NCBI GenBank assembly: GCA_020344215.1
Contig: CP070815.1
Location: 2,275,563-2,339,562, forward strand
Source of the DNA: Gemmatimonadota bacterium
GTDB taxonomy: Bacteria; Gemmatimonadota; Gemmatimonadetes; Palauibacterales; KS3-K002
Reading direction: 5' to 3'
DNA: 64,000 nucleotides
Shown here piece after piece: positions 34,157 through 43,636 of the stretch. The translations under genes were made by a program, and so were the position numbers. The notes under the pieces are model-generated. The model did no database searches. It saw nothing but the letters and a program-made list of their open reading frames with translations, and was not told the DNA's origin. How positions within the stretch are numbered: position 1 is the first letter of the stretch; each line of letters starts with the position of its first letter.

Positions 34157-35494
34157 CTAGTGCTCCCTCATCAGCTCGCGGGGAGCGTCAGTGATGTCTC
34201 CCAGGTACGCGTATTGGATGTTCTTCATGTAACGCGTCGCCGCGTTGCGGACGTCGTAGGGCGAGAGCCCGCGCAGCTCGTCGACGCGGTCTTTCGGAGT
34301 CTGCAGCTCGCCTCGATACAGGTACGACCGAGCGAGGAAGTCGGCCTGCTGCGCATTCGTCTCGTGGTCAAGATAGAAGTTGATGATCCAGCCTTTTGTC
34401 CAGTCCGTCAGTAGTGTCCAGGAAACCCGTGCTTGCTGGATGAGCTCGATAACGTCGTTGATGATCTCCATCGACTCCTTCGGCTTGGCCGTCGACACGT
34501 AGACCGCTCCACCCGCGGCCCCGCTCTCGATCAGCGATGCCCCCGCATCGTACGAGAGCCCCTCGTCACGGACCTCGTTGAAGACTATGGCTGAGAGCAG
34601 TGCGGTCGCGACTGTCAGAGCAAGGTAGTCGTCGCTCGAGGCTTTGGGTCCGCCGAAGTATCCGACGATGTAGCTCGCAGGCAAGTTTCGGTGCTGCACC
34701 TCGACCACGGGATCATCAGCTTCCCAAGTCGGAGGCAACTCCCATACGTAGTCGCCCCGCGGTAGTTGCCCGATCGTGCGGCGTACGGCCTCTTCGACCA
34801 CTTCCCGCGAAACGTTGCCGACGACAACGAGCAACATTCGTGAGGAGACGATCTGGTCGTTCAGGTAGGTCCGCACGTCCTCGATCGTGATTCCGCCTAG
34901 CGACTCCTCGGTGCCGTCTACGTCAACGGCGTACGCGTGGCCCGAGAAGGCGAGGCTTCTCGCGAGCGACCAAACGGCAACGTCGGGGTCATTCATGCCC
35001 GACCGTACCGCGGCGAGCATCCTTTCACGCGTCGCTTCAACGGCAGCCGAATCGAGGGTCGGATACATCAGGCGGTCCGCGAATACGGCCCAGGTCGAGT
35101 CGAACTCCTCCGCCAGGCCGCGAAACCCGAAGATCGTCCAGTCGCGTAGCGCAGACACGACCATGCGGCTACCTGTCCGGGCTTGCGCCTCCAGCGTCGC
35201 CGGTCCTGGATAGTTGCGGGTTCCGCGCTCCGACGCGCGGAGCAGGAGCGGCTCGATTCCCGCCGTGCTCTCGGTTATCTGCCTGGCCCCGCCGAGCAGG
35301 TACAGGTTGACCGCCACGAGCTCGCTCGTGAGCACCCTGCGCTGGATGACCTTGACTCCCTCGACTTCGTAGAGATAGGTGAGGCTGTCCGGCGGACCTG
35401 CTTCGTGCGCCAGGACGCCCGGCGCCACGCAGATGACCGAGGAGACCGCGAACGCTGCCGCGAGGATCCGGGCCGTCTTGCTCGATCCGGTCAT
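34157..35494 (-). CDS. M16-family peptidase-like protein, non-catalytic subunit
   Basis: 445 aa with a signal peptide (about 1-29). It has the M16 fold layout (LYLLGGARQ, GLAEEFDSTWAVFADRLMYP, VGNVSREVVEEAVRRTIGQLP) but no HxxEH zinc motif. Loss of the motif is usual for the partner subunit of processing-peptidase-like pairs, which supplies the Arg/Tyr substrate-binding half. Its ATG overlaps the stop of the active subunit gene (ATGA), so a heterodimer is expected in the periplasm. Confidence 0.88.
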   Translation of the reverse strand: MTGSSKTARILAAAFAVSSVICVAPGVLAHEAGPPDSLTYLYEVEGVKVIQRRVLTSELVAVNLYLLGGARQITESTAGIEPLLLRASERGTRNYPGPATLEAQARTGSRMVVSALRDWTIFGFRGLAEEFDSTWAVFADRLMYPTLDSAAVEATRERMLAAVRSGMNDPDVAVWSLARSLAFSGHAYAVDVDGTEESLGGITIEDVRTYLNDQIVSSRMLLVVVGNVSREVVEEAVRRTIGQLPRGDYVWELPPTWEADDPVVEVQHRNLPASYIVGYFGGPKASSDDYLALTVATALLSAIVFNEVRDEGLSYDAGASLIESGAAGGAVYVSTAKPKESMEIINDVIELIQQARVSWTLLTDWTKGWIINFYLDHETNAQQADFLARSYLYRGELQTPKDRVDELRGLSPYDVRNAATRYMKNIQYAYLGDITDAPRELMREH

Positions 35495-36975
35495 GGTGCC
35501 CTCCAGCTGTCAAGGCATGCCAGCACCCGGCCCAGGTTGCTGCGGCGCAGCTCCTGGGACATCAGGAGGCTCACCACTTTGGGCCTCCCTGCTATGTATT
35601 GGGCGACGTACCGGCGGACGTCATCGGCAGTCTGCGCGGCCAACGCATCGAAGTACTCGCGAAAGTAGTCCAGCCCCGCCGCGCTCCAGAAATAGGCGAT
35701 GCCGTGCGCCAGACCAGGCGCACTCTGCTGGCTGAGAGCCTGCGTGACGCGCAGGCGCTTCTTGGCCGTCTCGAGATCAGCCTCGTTGAAGTAGTCCTCC
35801 CGGCCCATGAGGTCGAGCTCCTGCAGGAGCGCCGCGGAGGCCTCACCCAGCTTGTCGAAAGTCGTTCGTGCCTCCACTTGTATGGGCCCAACGTTGTTCC
35901 GCGTGACGTACGAGAGGAACACATTCGTGAAGAGGCCCGTGTCCACGAGTCGGCGCTGGGTGCCGGAGGTCGGCTGGTTCACCAGCTCCGAGAAGACGTC
36001 GGCCGCAAAGCTAGCATCGCGATCCTCGCTCACGGCCGGTCCGTGCCAGCGGATCATGAAGGTCACGCCGGACGCGTCGGCGCTGACGACGAAGACCGAA
36101 TCGCCGGCGAGCGGCGCGATCGGCGGCGCCGCGAAGTCGGCGAACGGATCGTCGCCGCGCTTCCAGCGCCCGAAGTGCTTCTCCGCCGACTTGAATGCGT
36201 CCGCCGCCTCCACGTCGCCGGTCACGATGAGCGCGGCGTTGTTGGGGACGAAGTAGCGCTCATGGTGCTCCTCGAGCCGTTCGGTGGTCACACCGGTGTT
36301 GATCGTGAGGATGTTACCGGCCGGGTTCTTTTGCCGGAACGCCGGTCCCCAGAGAACCATGTCTGTGACGAGGTCGGCGAGGGCGTGCGCGTCGGAAGCC
36401 TGACGCTCGATCTCTCCCCTCACCACCAGTCTCTCTACCCGGAGCGGCTCGCTCTTGAAACGCGGCGAGCGGACGAGATCGCATAGGAGCTCGATGCCAT
36501 CGTCCAGGTGCTCGGATGGCAGGGTCAGATAGAATCTCATCGCTTCCTGGCCGGTCGCCGCGTTGGAGGTGGCATCCAGCTCCGAGGTATAGTACCCCCA
36601 GCCCCGCCCGCGCCTCTCGAAGTACTCGAACAGCATGTGCTCGAGCACGTGAGGTAGCCCCTCGTCCAGCTCTTCGAGTTGCGTGAACGCGCCGCTTCGC
36701 ACCACGATCTCGATCGTCGCAATAGGGACAGACGAGGTCCGGGCGACGATCACCAGCAAGCCGTTCTCGAGCGTACTGTCTCGCACGACGCCTGCAAGTC
36801 TAGCAGATTGCCTATTACTTGCTTCCTGTGGCGTGTGTTCCTTCGGTTGACCGTGCTCTGCACTGACGCGAACTCGATCACCCGGCGCGACGGGCAACTG
36901 CTGCTGGGCAAACAGGTCGATCGGCGCTGCCAGCGCGAGGATGGCGACGAGGGAAGGGATCCGCGGAGCGAGCAT
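35491..36975 (-). CDS. M16-family zinc peptidase, catalytic subunit
   Basis: 494 aa. A signal peptide ends near FAQQ. The inverted zinc motif HVLEH is at residues 109-113, with a downstream Glu-rich helix (VRGEIERQASDAHALADLV) supplying the third ligand. M16 enzymes degrade or process peptides outside the cytoplasm. The ATG at 36975 has GGAGGG 6 bases upstream and begins the signal peptide; a longer in-frame start is less likely. It is the upstream gene of the M16 pair. Confidence 0.92.
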   Translation of the reverse strand: MLAPRIPSLVAILALAAPIDLFAQQQLPVAPGDRVRVSAEHGQPKEHTPQEASNRQSARLAGVVRDSTLENGLLVIVARTSSVPIATIEIVVRSGAFTQLEELDEGLPHVLEHMLFEYFERRGRGWGYYTSELDATSNAATGQEAMRFYLTLPSEHLDDGIELLCDLVRSPRFKSEPLRVERLVVRGEIERQASDAHALADLVTDMVLWGPAFRQKNPAGNILTINTGVTTERLEEHHERYFVPNNAALIVTGDVEAADAFKSAEKHFGRWKRGDDPFADFAAPPIAPLAGDSVFVVSADASGVTFMIRWHGPAVSEDRDASFAADVFSELVNQPTSGTQRRLVDTGLFTNVFLSYVTRNNVGPIQVEARTTFDKLGEASAALLQELDLMGREDYFNEADLETAKKRLRVTQALSQQSAPGLAHGIAYFWSAAGLDYFREYFDALAAQTADDVRRYVAQYIAGRPKVVSLLMSQELRRSNLGRVLACLDSWRAP

Positions 36976-37241
36976 GCTGCACCCTCCTTTCGCTCCCGGA
37001 CTATAGACTTGACGAGCAGAGCTGAACGTTGCCTTTGTCCCCGGCACCTACACTATACTGGCGCGGGCGCAATCGCGCGACAGGGATCAAGGCCAACTAT
37101 CGTTAGCGGTACCAGCGCTACACTCGGCGGTGACTTTAATTTCCCACAGCGTTAACACGGGCCGTTATACTTGCCCTTGCCCGTCGGTACGCCCGCGCGC
37201 GTGATGGCCGTTGCCGGGAAGTGGCTGAAAGGAGGAGTCGC

Positions 37242-37661
37242 ATGTCGGAGCAAAACAAAGCCATCGTCCGCCGCTTCATCGAGGAGGTGTGGAACAAGGG
37301 GAATCTGAGCGTACTAGACGAAGTCTACACGGCCGACTACGTCTATCGCGGGCCCGGCGGTCAGGAGATAAAGGGGCCCGAGGGTTTCAAGCAGGTGGTA
37401 GCGATGTACCGCGCAGCCTTTCCCAACCTCCATTGCACCGTAGAGGACCAGGTGGCCGAAGGCGACAAGGTCGCTACGCGCTGGTCGCTGCGCGGCACGC
37501 ACGAGGCCGAACTGATGGGCATAGCGGCAACCGGCAACCAAGTAGTGATGTTGGGTACCGTGATCCATCGCTTCGCGGGCGGGAAGATGGCAGAAGCGCG
37601 GGACATGTGGGACAGCTTGAGCTTCATGCAGCAGCTCGGCGTCGTTCTGCCGCTAGGGTAG
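37242..37661 (+). CDS. SnoaL-like/ester cyclase family protein
   Basis: 139 aa. Cystatin-like alpha+beta barrel with family signatures KAIVRRFIEEVWNKGNLSVLDE, YRAAFPNLHCTVEDQVAEGDKVATRW and HRFAGGKMAEARDMWD. Characterised SnoaL proteins are polyketide cyclases, but most bacterial single copies have no known substrate. ATG at 37242 with GGAGGA. It stands alone between the divergent M16 pair and the convergent CLC gene. Confidence 0.9.
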   Translation: MSEQNKAIVRRFIEEVWNKGNLSVLDEVYTADYVYRGPGGQEIKGPEGFKQVVAMYRAAFPNLHCTVEDQVAEGDKVATRWSLRGTHEAELMGIAATGNQVVMLGTVIHRFAGGKMAEARDMWDSLSFMQQLGVVLPLG

Positions 37662-37742
37662 ACTAACCGCTAGGTGATTCGCTGCTAGCGAGCCGCTCTG
37701 AGGCTAAACGAGAGAGCGCCGCGCGGGTGCGGCACGCCGTTC

Positions 37743-39797
37743 TCACTTCCTCGCTTTCGGCACGCCGCGCCGCAGGTAGCGGAGCTGCTCGCTCGGCGCC
37801 AGGACGAGCATGACGTCGCCGTACTCGAACGCGTAGTCTGGGTCGGGTGCCGTGTCCAGCGATAGGTCTCCGGTGGCAGTCGTCCGTTTGAGCATCAAGA
37901 CGCTGGCGCCGAAGTCCTGCCGGATGTTGAGCTCGCGGATGGTCCGGCCGATGAACGGGCCCGGCGCGGGGATCTCGGCTAGCACGGTGTCCTCGGCCGC
38001 GGGCACCGACTCGACTTTGCTGTCCTGATCCACTGCCGAGACCATACTGCCAGCCATGTCGCGCTTGAAGAGCTCGGTGTGGTAGCGGCCGATGACGTCC
38101 TCCGGCCAGATCACGCCCGCCAGCCGTCCATCCTCCAGTACCGGGACCTCGCCGCGATAGGCGCCGAGCAGCCGCATCACGTCGGCCAGCGAGTCGTGCG
38201 GCGCGACTCTCGGGAACTCCGCCTCTGCCATCACATCCTCGGCGATGATCAGCGCCTCGAGCGCGCGGGGGTCTTTCATCACCGGGCGGATGCTGTCGAC
38301 GGTGATGATCCCCTCCAGCTCACCCGCTTCGCCGATCACGAAGAGAGTGCTGCCGGGATGGTCGATCAGCTTCGAGATGAGGGAGAGGAGATGGTCGTCC
38401 GGCGCCACGGTGACCGGGTCGCTGCGCATGACTTCGCGGACGCGCACGTGCTGTAGCACGTTCACCGCTCGACCGCGCTGGATGTCGACGCCGCGGCGAA
38501 GGAGCTTCATCGTGTAGATCGAGGCGCGCTGCATACGTGTCGCCAGCAGGGTGGCGATGATGCAGCTGATCATCAGGGGCAGGATGATCTTGTAGTCGCC
38601 GGTCATCTCGAAGATGATGAGGATCGCGGTGATGGGCGCGTGGGTGGCCGCCGCCACCACCGCACCCATGCCGACCATTGCGTAAGCGCCGGTGCCCGCC
38701 GTGGCCGTCGGCCATATCGAGTGCACCACGGTGCCCACCGCACCGCCCAGCATGGCGCCGATGAAAAGCGACGGTGCGAAGATGCCGCCCGAGCCGCCGG
38801 AGCCGATGGTGACCGAGACGGCGATGATCTTCACCGCGACGAGCAGCGCCATGAACTGCCAGGCGAGGTTCCCGTGCAGCGCCTGGGTTATCGCCTCGTA
38901 GCCGACCCCGAAGATGTGGGGGAGCTGGATGCCGATAAGGCCGATGATCGCGCCGCCGACCATCGCCTTGGCGGGCAGCGGCACCCGCAGCCTATCGAAC
39001 GCATCCTCGGTCGCGTAGAGGCTGCGGATGAAGGCCAGCGCCACCAGGCCGGCGAGGATGCCGAGACCGGCGTAGGCGAAGAGCTCGGTCCAGTGCACGA
39101 GGCTGTAGGCTGTTACCTCGAAGGCCGGAAAGTCGCCCAAGAAATGCCGGCTCACGACAGTCGCGGCCACCGACGAGATGACGATCGGCGAGAACTGGGC
39201 AACGCCGAAGTCGCCGAGGGTGACCTCGAGGGCGAAAAGCGCTCCGGCAACCGGTGCGTTGAAGGTGCCCGCGATCCCGGCGGCCGCACCGCAGCCGACC
39301 AGCGTCCGCAAGCGTCGCTGGTCGATCTTCAGCCACTGCCCGATCGTCGAGCCGAGCGCCGAGCCGATCTGCACGATCGGGCCCTCGCGACCGACCGAGC
39401 CGCCCGTCCCGATGCAGATACCCGAGGCGAACATCTTGGCGAGCACCACCCGCGGTCGAATGCGGCCGCCTTGCAGCGCTACGGCCTCCATGACCTCGGG
39501 CACGCCGTGCCCCTTCGCCTCACGTGCGAACAGATAGATGATGAGGCCGACGATCGCGCCGCCCACCGCCGGCGCCAGGATCTTCCACCAGGGCGGCAGG
39601 CTCGCCAAGTGCGCGAGTGTGGCAGGCCCCTGCTGCCAGGCGACCTCGTTCACCGCCTCGATCAGCAGCCGGAAAGCGACGGCGCCGAGCCCGCCGAGGA
39701 TCCCGACGACCGTCGCGACCAGCACCATGTAGAGCCGCTCGGTCTGGCGAAGCTCGTCGTGCAGGTTCCTCAGGTATCGGATCGCTCGGGTGATCAT
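37743..39797 (-). CDS. CLC-type chloride/proton antiporter with CBS and TrkA-C domains
   Basis: 684 aa. The CLC core carries GHGVP (96-100; first motif with His for Ser), GREGP (136-140; Glu138 is the gating glutamate) and GGIFAP. The gating Glu suggests anion/proton exchange. Two CBS domains follow (VREVMRSDPVTV, AEDVMAEAEFPRV), then a TrkA-C-like region (GRTIRELNIRQDFGASVLMLKR). This arrangement suggests nucleotide control. The ATG at 39797 lacks a clear ribosome binding site, but the long upstream extension is non-family. Confidence 0.9.
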   Translation of the reverse strand: MITRAIRYLRNLHDELRQTERLYMVLVATVVGILGGLGAVAFRLLIEAVNEVAWQQGPATLAHLASLPPWWKILAPAVGGAIVGLIIYLFAREAKGHGVPEVMEAVALQGGRIRPRVVLAKMFASGICIGTGGSVGREGPIVQIGSALGSTIGQWLKIDQRRLRTLVGCGAAAGIAGTFNAPVAGALFALEVTLGDFGVAQFSPIVISSVAATVVSRHFLGDFPAFEVTAYSLVHWTELFAYAGLGILAGLVALAFIRSLYATEDAFDRLRVPLPAKAMVGGAIIGLIGIQLPHIFGVGYEAITQALHGNLAWQFMALLVAVKIIAVSVTIGSGGSGGIFAPSLFIGAMLGGAVGTVVHSIWPTATAGTGAYAMVGMGAVVAAATHAPITAILIIFEMTGDYKIILPLMISCIIATLLATRMQRASIYTMKLLRRGVDIQRGRAVNVLQHVRVREVMRSDPVTVAPDDHLLSLISKLIDHPGSTLFVIGEAGELEGIITVDSIRPVMKDPRALEALIIAEDVMAEAEFPRVAPHDSLADVMRLLGAYRGEVPVLEDGRLAGVIWPEDVIGRYHTELFKRDMAGSMVSAVDQDSKVESVPAAEDTVLAEIPAPGPFIGRTIRELNIRQDFGASVLMLKRTTATGDLSLDTAPDPDYAFEYGDVMLVLAPSEQLRYLRRGVPKARK

Positions 39798-39983
39798 GTT
39801 ACGCGTCGTCGGGTGATCTCGTAGCGGGAGCGGGGTCGCCAGGGACCAGTGAGAATAGTGGCGAGCGGGTCGGGCGGAAAGAAGCGCGGCCCAGAGGGAA
39901 CCTTGGCGGTCCTGCTCTCTCTTATTATCATTGCGAGCTTTGGGAGGCGACTCCCGAGACCCCAACCATCATAGGAGGGTACC

Positions 39984-40550
39984 ATGTACCGGATTCTCTC
40001 TGTGTCCGTACTGGTCGCTTCGCTCCTCGTGCTCCTACCGGATGCCGCTTCTGGGCAACACATGGGTCACGCGGACAAAGAGGCCAAGATCGAGAACGCG
40101 CTGAGCGCCGCTCCCGCCGCCATTGCCGACGGCGCTGCGGTCGTCGACTGGGACAACACCCAGCTCCGCCGGGGCACGAACGGCTGGACGTGTATGCCCG
40201 GCCCGCCGCACCTGCCGGGTAATGCGCCCATGTGCCTGGATGAGCAGTGGGTGAAGTGGGCGATGGCCTGGACGAACCACGAAGAACCGCAGATCACGCA
40301 GATCGGCCTCGCTTATATGCTCGAAGGCGGAGTGGACGCCAGCAACACCGACCCGTACGCCAGCGAGCCGGCGCCGGGCGACGATTGGGTGCACAGCGGG
40401 CCGCACGTCATGATCGTCGTGCCCGACCTGGCGGCCCTCGAGGCTCTTCCCACCGACCCGAACAGCGGTGGCCCGTACGTCATGTGGAAGGGGACCCCCT
40501 ACGCCCACATCATGATGCCCATCGCTGAGGGCCAGCACGGCCACCACTGA
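39984..40550 (+). CDS. Conserved secreted protein of unknown function
   Basis: 188 aa with a signal peptide (about 1-24). The mature protein has the segments NGWTCMPGPPHLPGNAPMC, DEQWVKWAMAWTNHEEP and SGPHVMIVVPDLAAL, and a His-rich end (GQHGHH). I recall this pattern as a widespread unnamed family in environmental bacteria. Paired Cys suggests a disulfide. ATG at 39984 with AGGAGGG. Function unknown. Confidence 0.75.
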   Translation: MYRILSVSVLVASLLVLLPDAASGQHMGHADKEAKIENALSAAPAAIADGAAVVDWDNTQLRRGTNGWTCMPGPPHLPGNAPMCLDEQWVKWAMAWTNHEEPQITQIGLAYMLEGGVDASNTDPYASEPAPGDDWVHSGPHVMIVVPDLAALEALPTDPNSGGPYVMWKGTPYAHIMMPIAEGQHGHH

Positions 40551-40555
40551 ACCCG

Positions 40556-40815
40556 CTAACTGCCTGTCCCCCCGGCGCCCTGGGCGGCGCTGGGGGTTCG
40601 GGCCGCTGCCCAGATCAGGCAGGCCCAGCCGGCAAGGAACGCCAGGTCCCCGAAAGGTGTAATGGCTCCTGGCCAGCGTAGCCCCGAAAGGGCCAGCGCG
40701 TAAAGGCCTCCCGAGAAGAGGATCGTCCCCCCCGCAGCAGATGGGCGCCGCACGCGCCCGCCGCCACTCCCAGCAGTCCCGAGGCGGAGACCAAGACGAA
40801 GAAGGTTCTGTCCGT
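40556..40815 (-). pseudogene. Decayed DUF423 membrane protein gene
   Basis: The DUF423 start TDRTFFVLVSASGLLGVAAGACGAHLLRGG has ACG where relatives have ATG (MDRTFF). It then joins out of frame to the family C-terminus GGTILFSGGLYALALSGLRWPGAI, so about 60 central codons are missing. The C-terminal frame ends in TAG at 40558-40556. Start loss plus an internal frame-breaking deletion make this a pseudogene. Confidence 0.75.
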
Positions 40816-40872
40816 AGCGGGCTCAAACCTAGGTGTGGAGGGTTTGCAGTGCCAAGTCGGTCGTGCGATCTT

Positions 40873-42057
40873 ATGGATACCCCTCGCCCCGATAATCCCG
40901 ACACCGATCGATCCGAAGCCCAGGAGGCATCGTTGGCATCTGCCGGCCAGGCTGACAGACCGGCAACCGTTCTGATCGTCGACGACGAACGGTCGCTCAC
41001 TAGCGTCCTGTCGAAGGTGCTCGGCATGGACGGGTACTCGTGCGAGGTGGCGTCCAACGGCAAAGAGGCGCTGGACCGCCTCGCTGAGGCGAGGTTCGAC
41101 GTGGTCGTCACCGATATCACCATGCCGGAGATGTCCGGAATCGAGCTCCTGAAGCTCGTCAAGAAACGCGACCCCGAGGTCCAGGTGATCGTGATCACGG
41201 GACACCCCGATGTCGATTTCGCCGTCGAGGCCATCCGCTCACAGGTCGACGATTACTTGATCAAGCCGTTCGAGATGGGACAGCTCAAGCACGCCGTGCA
41301 CCGTGCGCTGCAGCACCGGGCGCTGCTCCAGGAGAACCGGCTCTATCGGGAGCACCTCGAGGAGCGGGTGCAGAAGCAGCAGTTAAAGATCAACCAACTC
41401 TTCCTCGACGGCCTGCAGGCGCTCGCCGCCGCCATCGAGGCCCGCGACCGCTACACCGGCGGCCACCTGGACCGGGTGATGAAGTACGCTCTGGCGACCG
41501 GCACCGAGTTGGAACTCAGCGAGAGGCAGATGTGGAGCCTCTGGCTCGGCTCGCTCTTCCACGACGTCGGCAAGTTGGCCATCCCCGATGCCATCCTCAA
41601 CAAGCCGGGCCCGCTGACCGAGGAGGAGTACGACGAGATGAAGAAGCACCCGGAGCTGGGTGTCGAGATCATCAAGCGCATCTCCTTCCTGCTCCCGGCT
41701 GCCATGGCCATCCTCCACCACCAGGAACGCTGGGACGGAGCAGGCTACCCCGGCGGCCTCGCTGGCGAGGATATCTCCATAGAAGGTCGCGTTCTCGCGG
41801 TGGCCGACGCCTTCGACGCCATGCTCAGCGACCGCCCCTACCGGAGGGCGCTCAGCGAGGATTACGCCGTTGGCGAGCTCGAGCGCTGTGCCGGGAGCCA
41901 GTTCGACCCCGGTGTCGTGGACGCCTTCCTCCGGGCCATGGGAAAGGGCTTCCCCAGCCGTGCCCCGCTCTCACTGGGGTTGGGTGTCCCCATCGCGGTT
42001 CCGGAGCTGGCGCTGGTGGCCCACGCCGAGGTTGACCCTCGAGAAGCCGCGGAATAG
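40873..42057 (+). CDS. Response regulator with HD-GYP domain (c-di-GMP phosphodiesterase)
   Basis: 394 aa. A REC domain (about 30-145: VLIVDDERSLTSV, phospho-acceptor in VVTDITMPEMSG, Lys in DDYLIKPFE) is followed by a coiled linker and an HD-GYP domain with HDVGKLAIPD, HPELGVEIIKR, HHQERWDGAGYPGG and VADAFDAMLSDRPYR. The GYP motif is intact, predicting hydrolysis of cyclic-di-GMP under two-component control. The cognate kinase is not adjacent. ATG at 40873 is set by family length; the upstream frame overlaps the DUF423 pseudogene. Confidence 0.93.
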   Translation: MDTPRPDNPDTDRSEAQEASLASAGQADRPATVLIVDDERSLTSVLSKVLGMDGYSCEVASNGKEALDRLAEARFDVVVTDITMPEMSGIELLKLVKKRDPEVQVIVITGHPDVDFAVEAIRSQVDDYLIKPFEMGQLKHAVHRALQHRALLQENRLYREHLEERVQKQQLKINQLFLDGLQALAAAIEARDRYTGGHLDRVMKYALATGTELELSERQMWSLWLGSLFHDVGKLAIPDAILNKPGPLTEEEYDEMKKHPELGVEIIKRISFLLPAAMAILHHQERWDGAGYPGGLAGEDISIEGRVLAVADAFDAMLSDRPYRRALSEDYAVGELERCAGSQFDPGVVDAFLRAMGKGFPSRAPLSLGLGVPIAVPELALVAHAEVDPREAAE

Positions 42058-42072
42058 ATTGCCGTTCCCGGC

Positions 42073-42144
42073 GCCAGCGTAGCTCAACGGTAGAGCACGG
42101 CATTCGTAATGCCGGGGTTGTGGGTTCGATTCCCACCGCTGGCT
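42073..42144 (+). tRNA. tRNA-Thr (CGT)
   Basis: 72 nt. Acceptor GCCAGCG/CGCTGGC, anticodon loop TTCGTAA between CGGCA and TGCCG, T-loop TTCGATT. First of four clustered tRNA genes, 15 bases after the HD-GYP gene. Confidence 0.97.
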
Positions 42145-42153
42145 TGCTCGGTT

Positions 42154-42226
42154 GCGGGCGTAGCTCAGTTGGTAGAGCGCAACCTTGCCAAGGTTGAGGT
42201 CGCCGGTTCGAGCCCGGTCGCCCGCT
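42154..42226 (+). tRNA. tRNA-Gly (GCC)
   Basis: 73 nt. Acceptor GCGGGCG/CGCCCGC, anticodon loop TTGCCAA between CAACC and GGTTG, T-loop TTCGAGC. Confidence 0.97.
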
Positions 42227-42322
42227 CTGATGTCTCAAGGACGATGCCCGGGAAGGAGGAAGTCACTCGGCGGATCTTCGGGTCGGCTGGGATGATGTAA
42301 ACTTCCCGGGCCTCTCACGTAG

Positions 42323-42396
42323 CGGGGAGTAGCTCAGCCCGGAAGAGCGCTGCGTTCGGGTCGCAGAGGCCGCGGGTTCAAATCCCGCCTCCCCGA
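42323..42396 (+). tRNA. tRNA-Pro (CGG)
   Basis: 74 nt. Acceptor CGGGGAG/CTCCCCG, anticodon loop TTCGGGT between CTGCG and CGCAG, T-loop TTCAAAT. Confidence 0.97.
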
Positions 42397-42432
42397 TTCT
42401 CCGGGCCGTCGTTGGTGGTCGCGCCGAGTGTG

Positions 42433-42479
42433 GTCAGTAGTCGGTAAGTGCCAACAGCGATCGTTCACCGACCACTGAC
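42433..42479. repeat. Inverted repeat between the two tRNA-Pro genes
   Basis: GTCAGTAGTCGGT (42433-42445) pairs with ACCGACCACTGAC (42467-42479) with one mismatch and a 21-base loop. A further ACCGACTAC copy lies a few bases downstream, just before the tRNA-Pro(GGG) gene. It is a small intergenic palindromic repeat of unknown role. Confidence 0.6.
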
Positions 42480-42504
42480 AACCGGCCACCGACTACCGGC
42501 CTTC

Positions 42505-42578
42505 CGGGACGTGGCGCAGTCCGGTAGCGCGCCTGAATGGGGTTCAGGAGGTCGCGGGTTCGAATCCCGCCGTCCCGA
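42505..42578 (+). tRNA. tRNA-Pro (GGG)
   Basis: 74 nt. Acceptor CGGGACG/CGTCCCG, anticodon loop ATGGGGT between CCTGA and TCAGG, T-loop TTCGAAT. Its 3' half is duplicated at 43771-43820, which makes it the likely integration target of a former mobile element. Confidence 0.95.
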
Positions 42579-42729
42579 CTAGCTAAGTGGCGTCGTCACA
42601 ACCAGTTACGCCGTCTTCTTAATAGCGTGCGCCCACCGTCTCACCAATCTTGTTCACCAATTTGACCCAACGAGCGCTCGAGGGGCAAAGACCGTTGCGG
42701 ATCAGGCGGAGACCGGTTGCCTCTGGCAC

Positions 42730-42763
42730 GAGAGCCCTACGCCGATCACGACGTAGGGCTCTC
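42730..42763 (+). terminator. Long hairpin after the tRNA cluster
   Basis: A perfect 12-bp stem GAGAGCCCTACG/CGTAGGGCTCTC with a 10-base loop, without a strong T-tract. It may end the tRNA transcript. The surrounding 545-bp gap 42579-43123 holds no convincing gene. Confidence 0.4.
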
Positions 42764-43123
42764 TGCATTCAGCTCCCCAGGGGAGCGGTTCTCGTTGTAG
42801 TTCAGGTCAGGTACCCAACCCTGTGGGACGTCCAACGCCCGGCGGTGGCTCCTCCAGGCGGAATGGCCCGCCGGTCTGCCGAAGCTCGACGGGTCGGCCT
42901 GGCACGCGTACCGCCGTAAGCGGGCGAGCGAGCGCCGACACCACGCCGACGCCGACGTGGCCGCGCTCGGCGGGTGACGCGACCCCGGCACGATGCGCCA
43001 ATCGTACCAGCACGCTGATCCCGCCAAGCGCCAAGAGGTCATGGACGACCGGAAGGAGTAGCGCGGCTAGCTGATAACTTGCCCTGTCAACACTCTCCGG
43101 CTCGCCCCCGACCGCCGCCTTTG

Positions 43124-43636
43124 CTAGGTCTCGGTCTCAGCGCCTTCCTCGGGAAGCGGCAGGTCCGAGTTCCAGCAGACCAGAGTTAGAAGCCACGAAC
43201 CGTCCGGCTGCTTCCGCAGGACCGCCAGATACTTGGCGGTATCCCTAACCGGCTCCGGCATACCCTCAACCGCCGACGCCACTGTAAAGATGCCTCGCGC
43301 ATAGGCAAAATCGCCACGACCTTCGATCTGCACCGGTGTGTTGGAATACTCTGTTACCGTCCCCCGCAGGCCCTCGAGTGCCGCCTGAATGGCCGCTCGA
43401 CCTTCGATGAGCGGCTGGTTCGGCGACATCAGGACCGCATCCTCGGTGTAGTGTGAGGCCACGGCGGCATAATCATTAGCCAGCTGGGCCTCCTGGTACG
43501 ACTGAGCGACGGCCTCGATCGCCGCCACGTCCTCGTCGGACAGTGGACCGGCTTCCTGAGCCGGCGCTTGGCAAGCGGTGCCCGCAAGCGCAAGTGCGAG
43601 CGCCAGCACGGCAAGCAGCGTAGTGCGCGCTTTCAT
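43124..43636 (-). CDS. DUF4440/SnoaL-like lipoprotein
   Basis: 170 aa. Lipobox-like ALAGTAC gives Cys22. The body is the DUF4440 cystatin-like fold: AIEAVAQSYQEAQLANDYAAVASHYTEDAVLMSPNQP, a RAAIQAALEGL helix and the DTAKYLAVLRKQPDGSWLL strand. Function unknown. ATG at 43636 with GGGAGG. It is the only gene between the two tRNA-Pro repeats, so it might be cargo of the lost element or an original resident. Confidence 0.85.
   Translation of the reverse strand: MKARTTLLAVLALALALAGTACQAPAQEAGPLSDEDVAAIEAVAQSYQEAQLANDYAAVASHYTEDAVLMSPNQPLIEGRAAIQAALEGLRGTVTEYSNTPVQIEGRGDFAYARGIFTVASAVEGMPEPVRDTAKYLAVLRKQPDGSWLLTLVCWNSDLPLPEEGAETET

Noticed and set aside
35599..36486. 295-aa plus-strand frame inside the M16 gene
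   Set aside because: It is a shadow of the catalytic M16 subunit with no ribosome binding site or recognisable domain.
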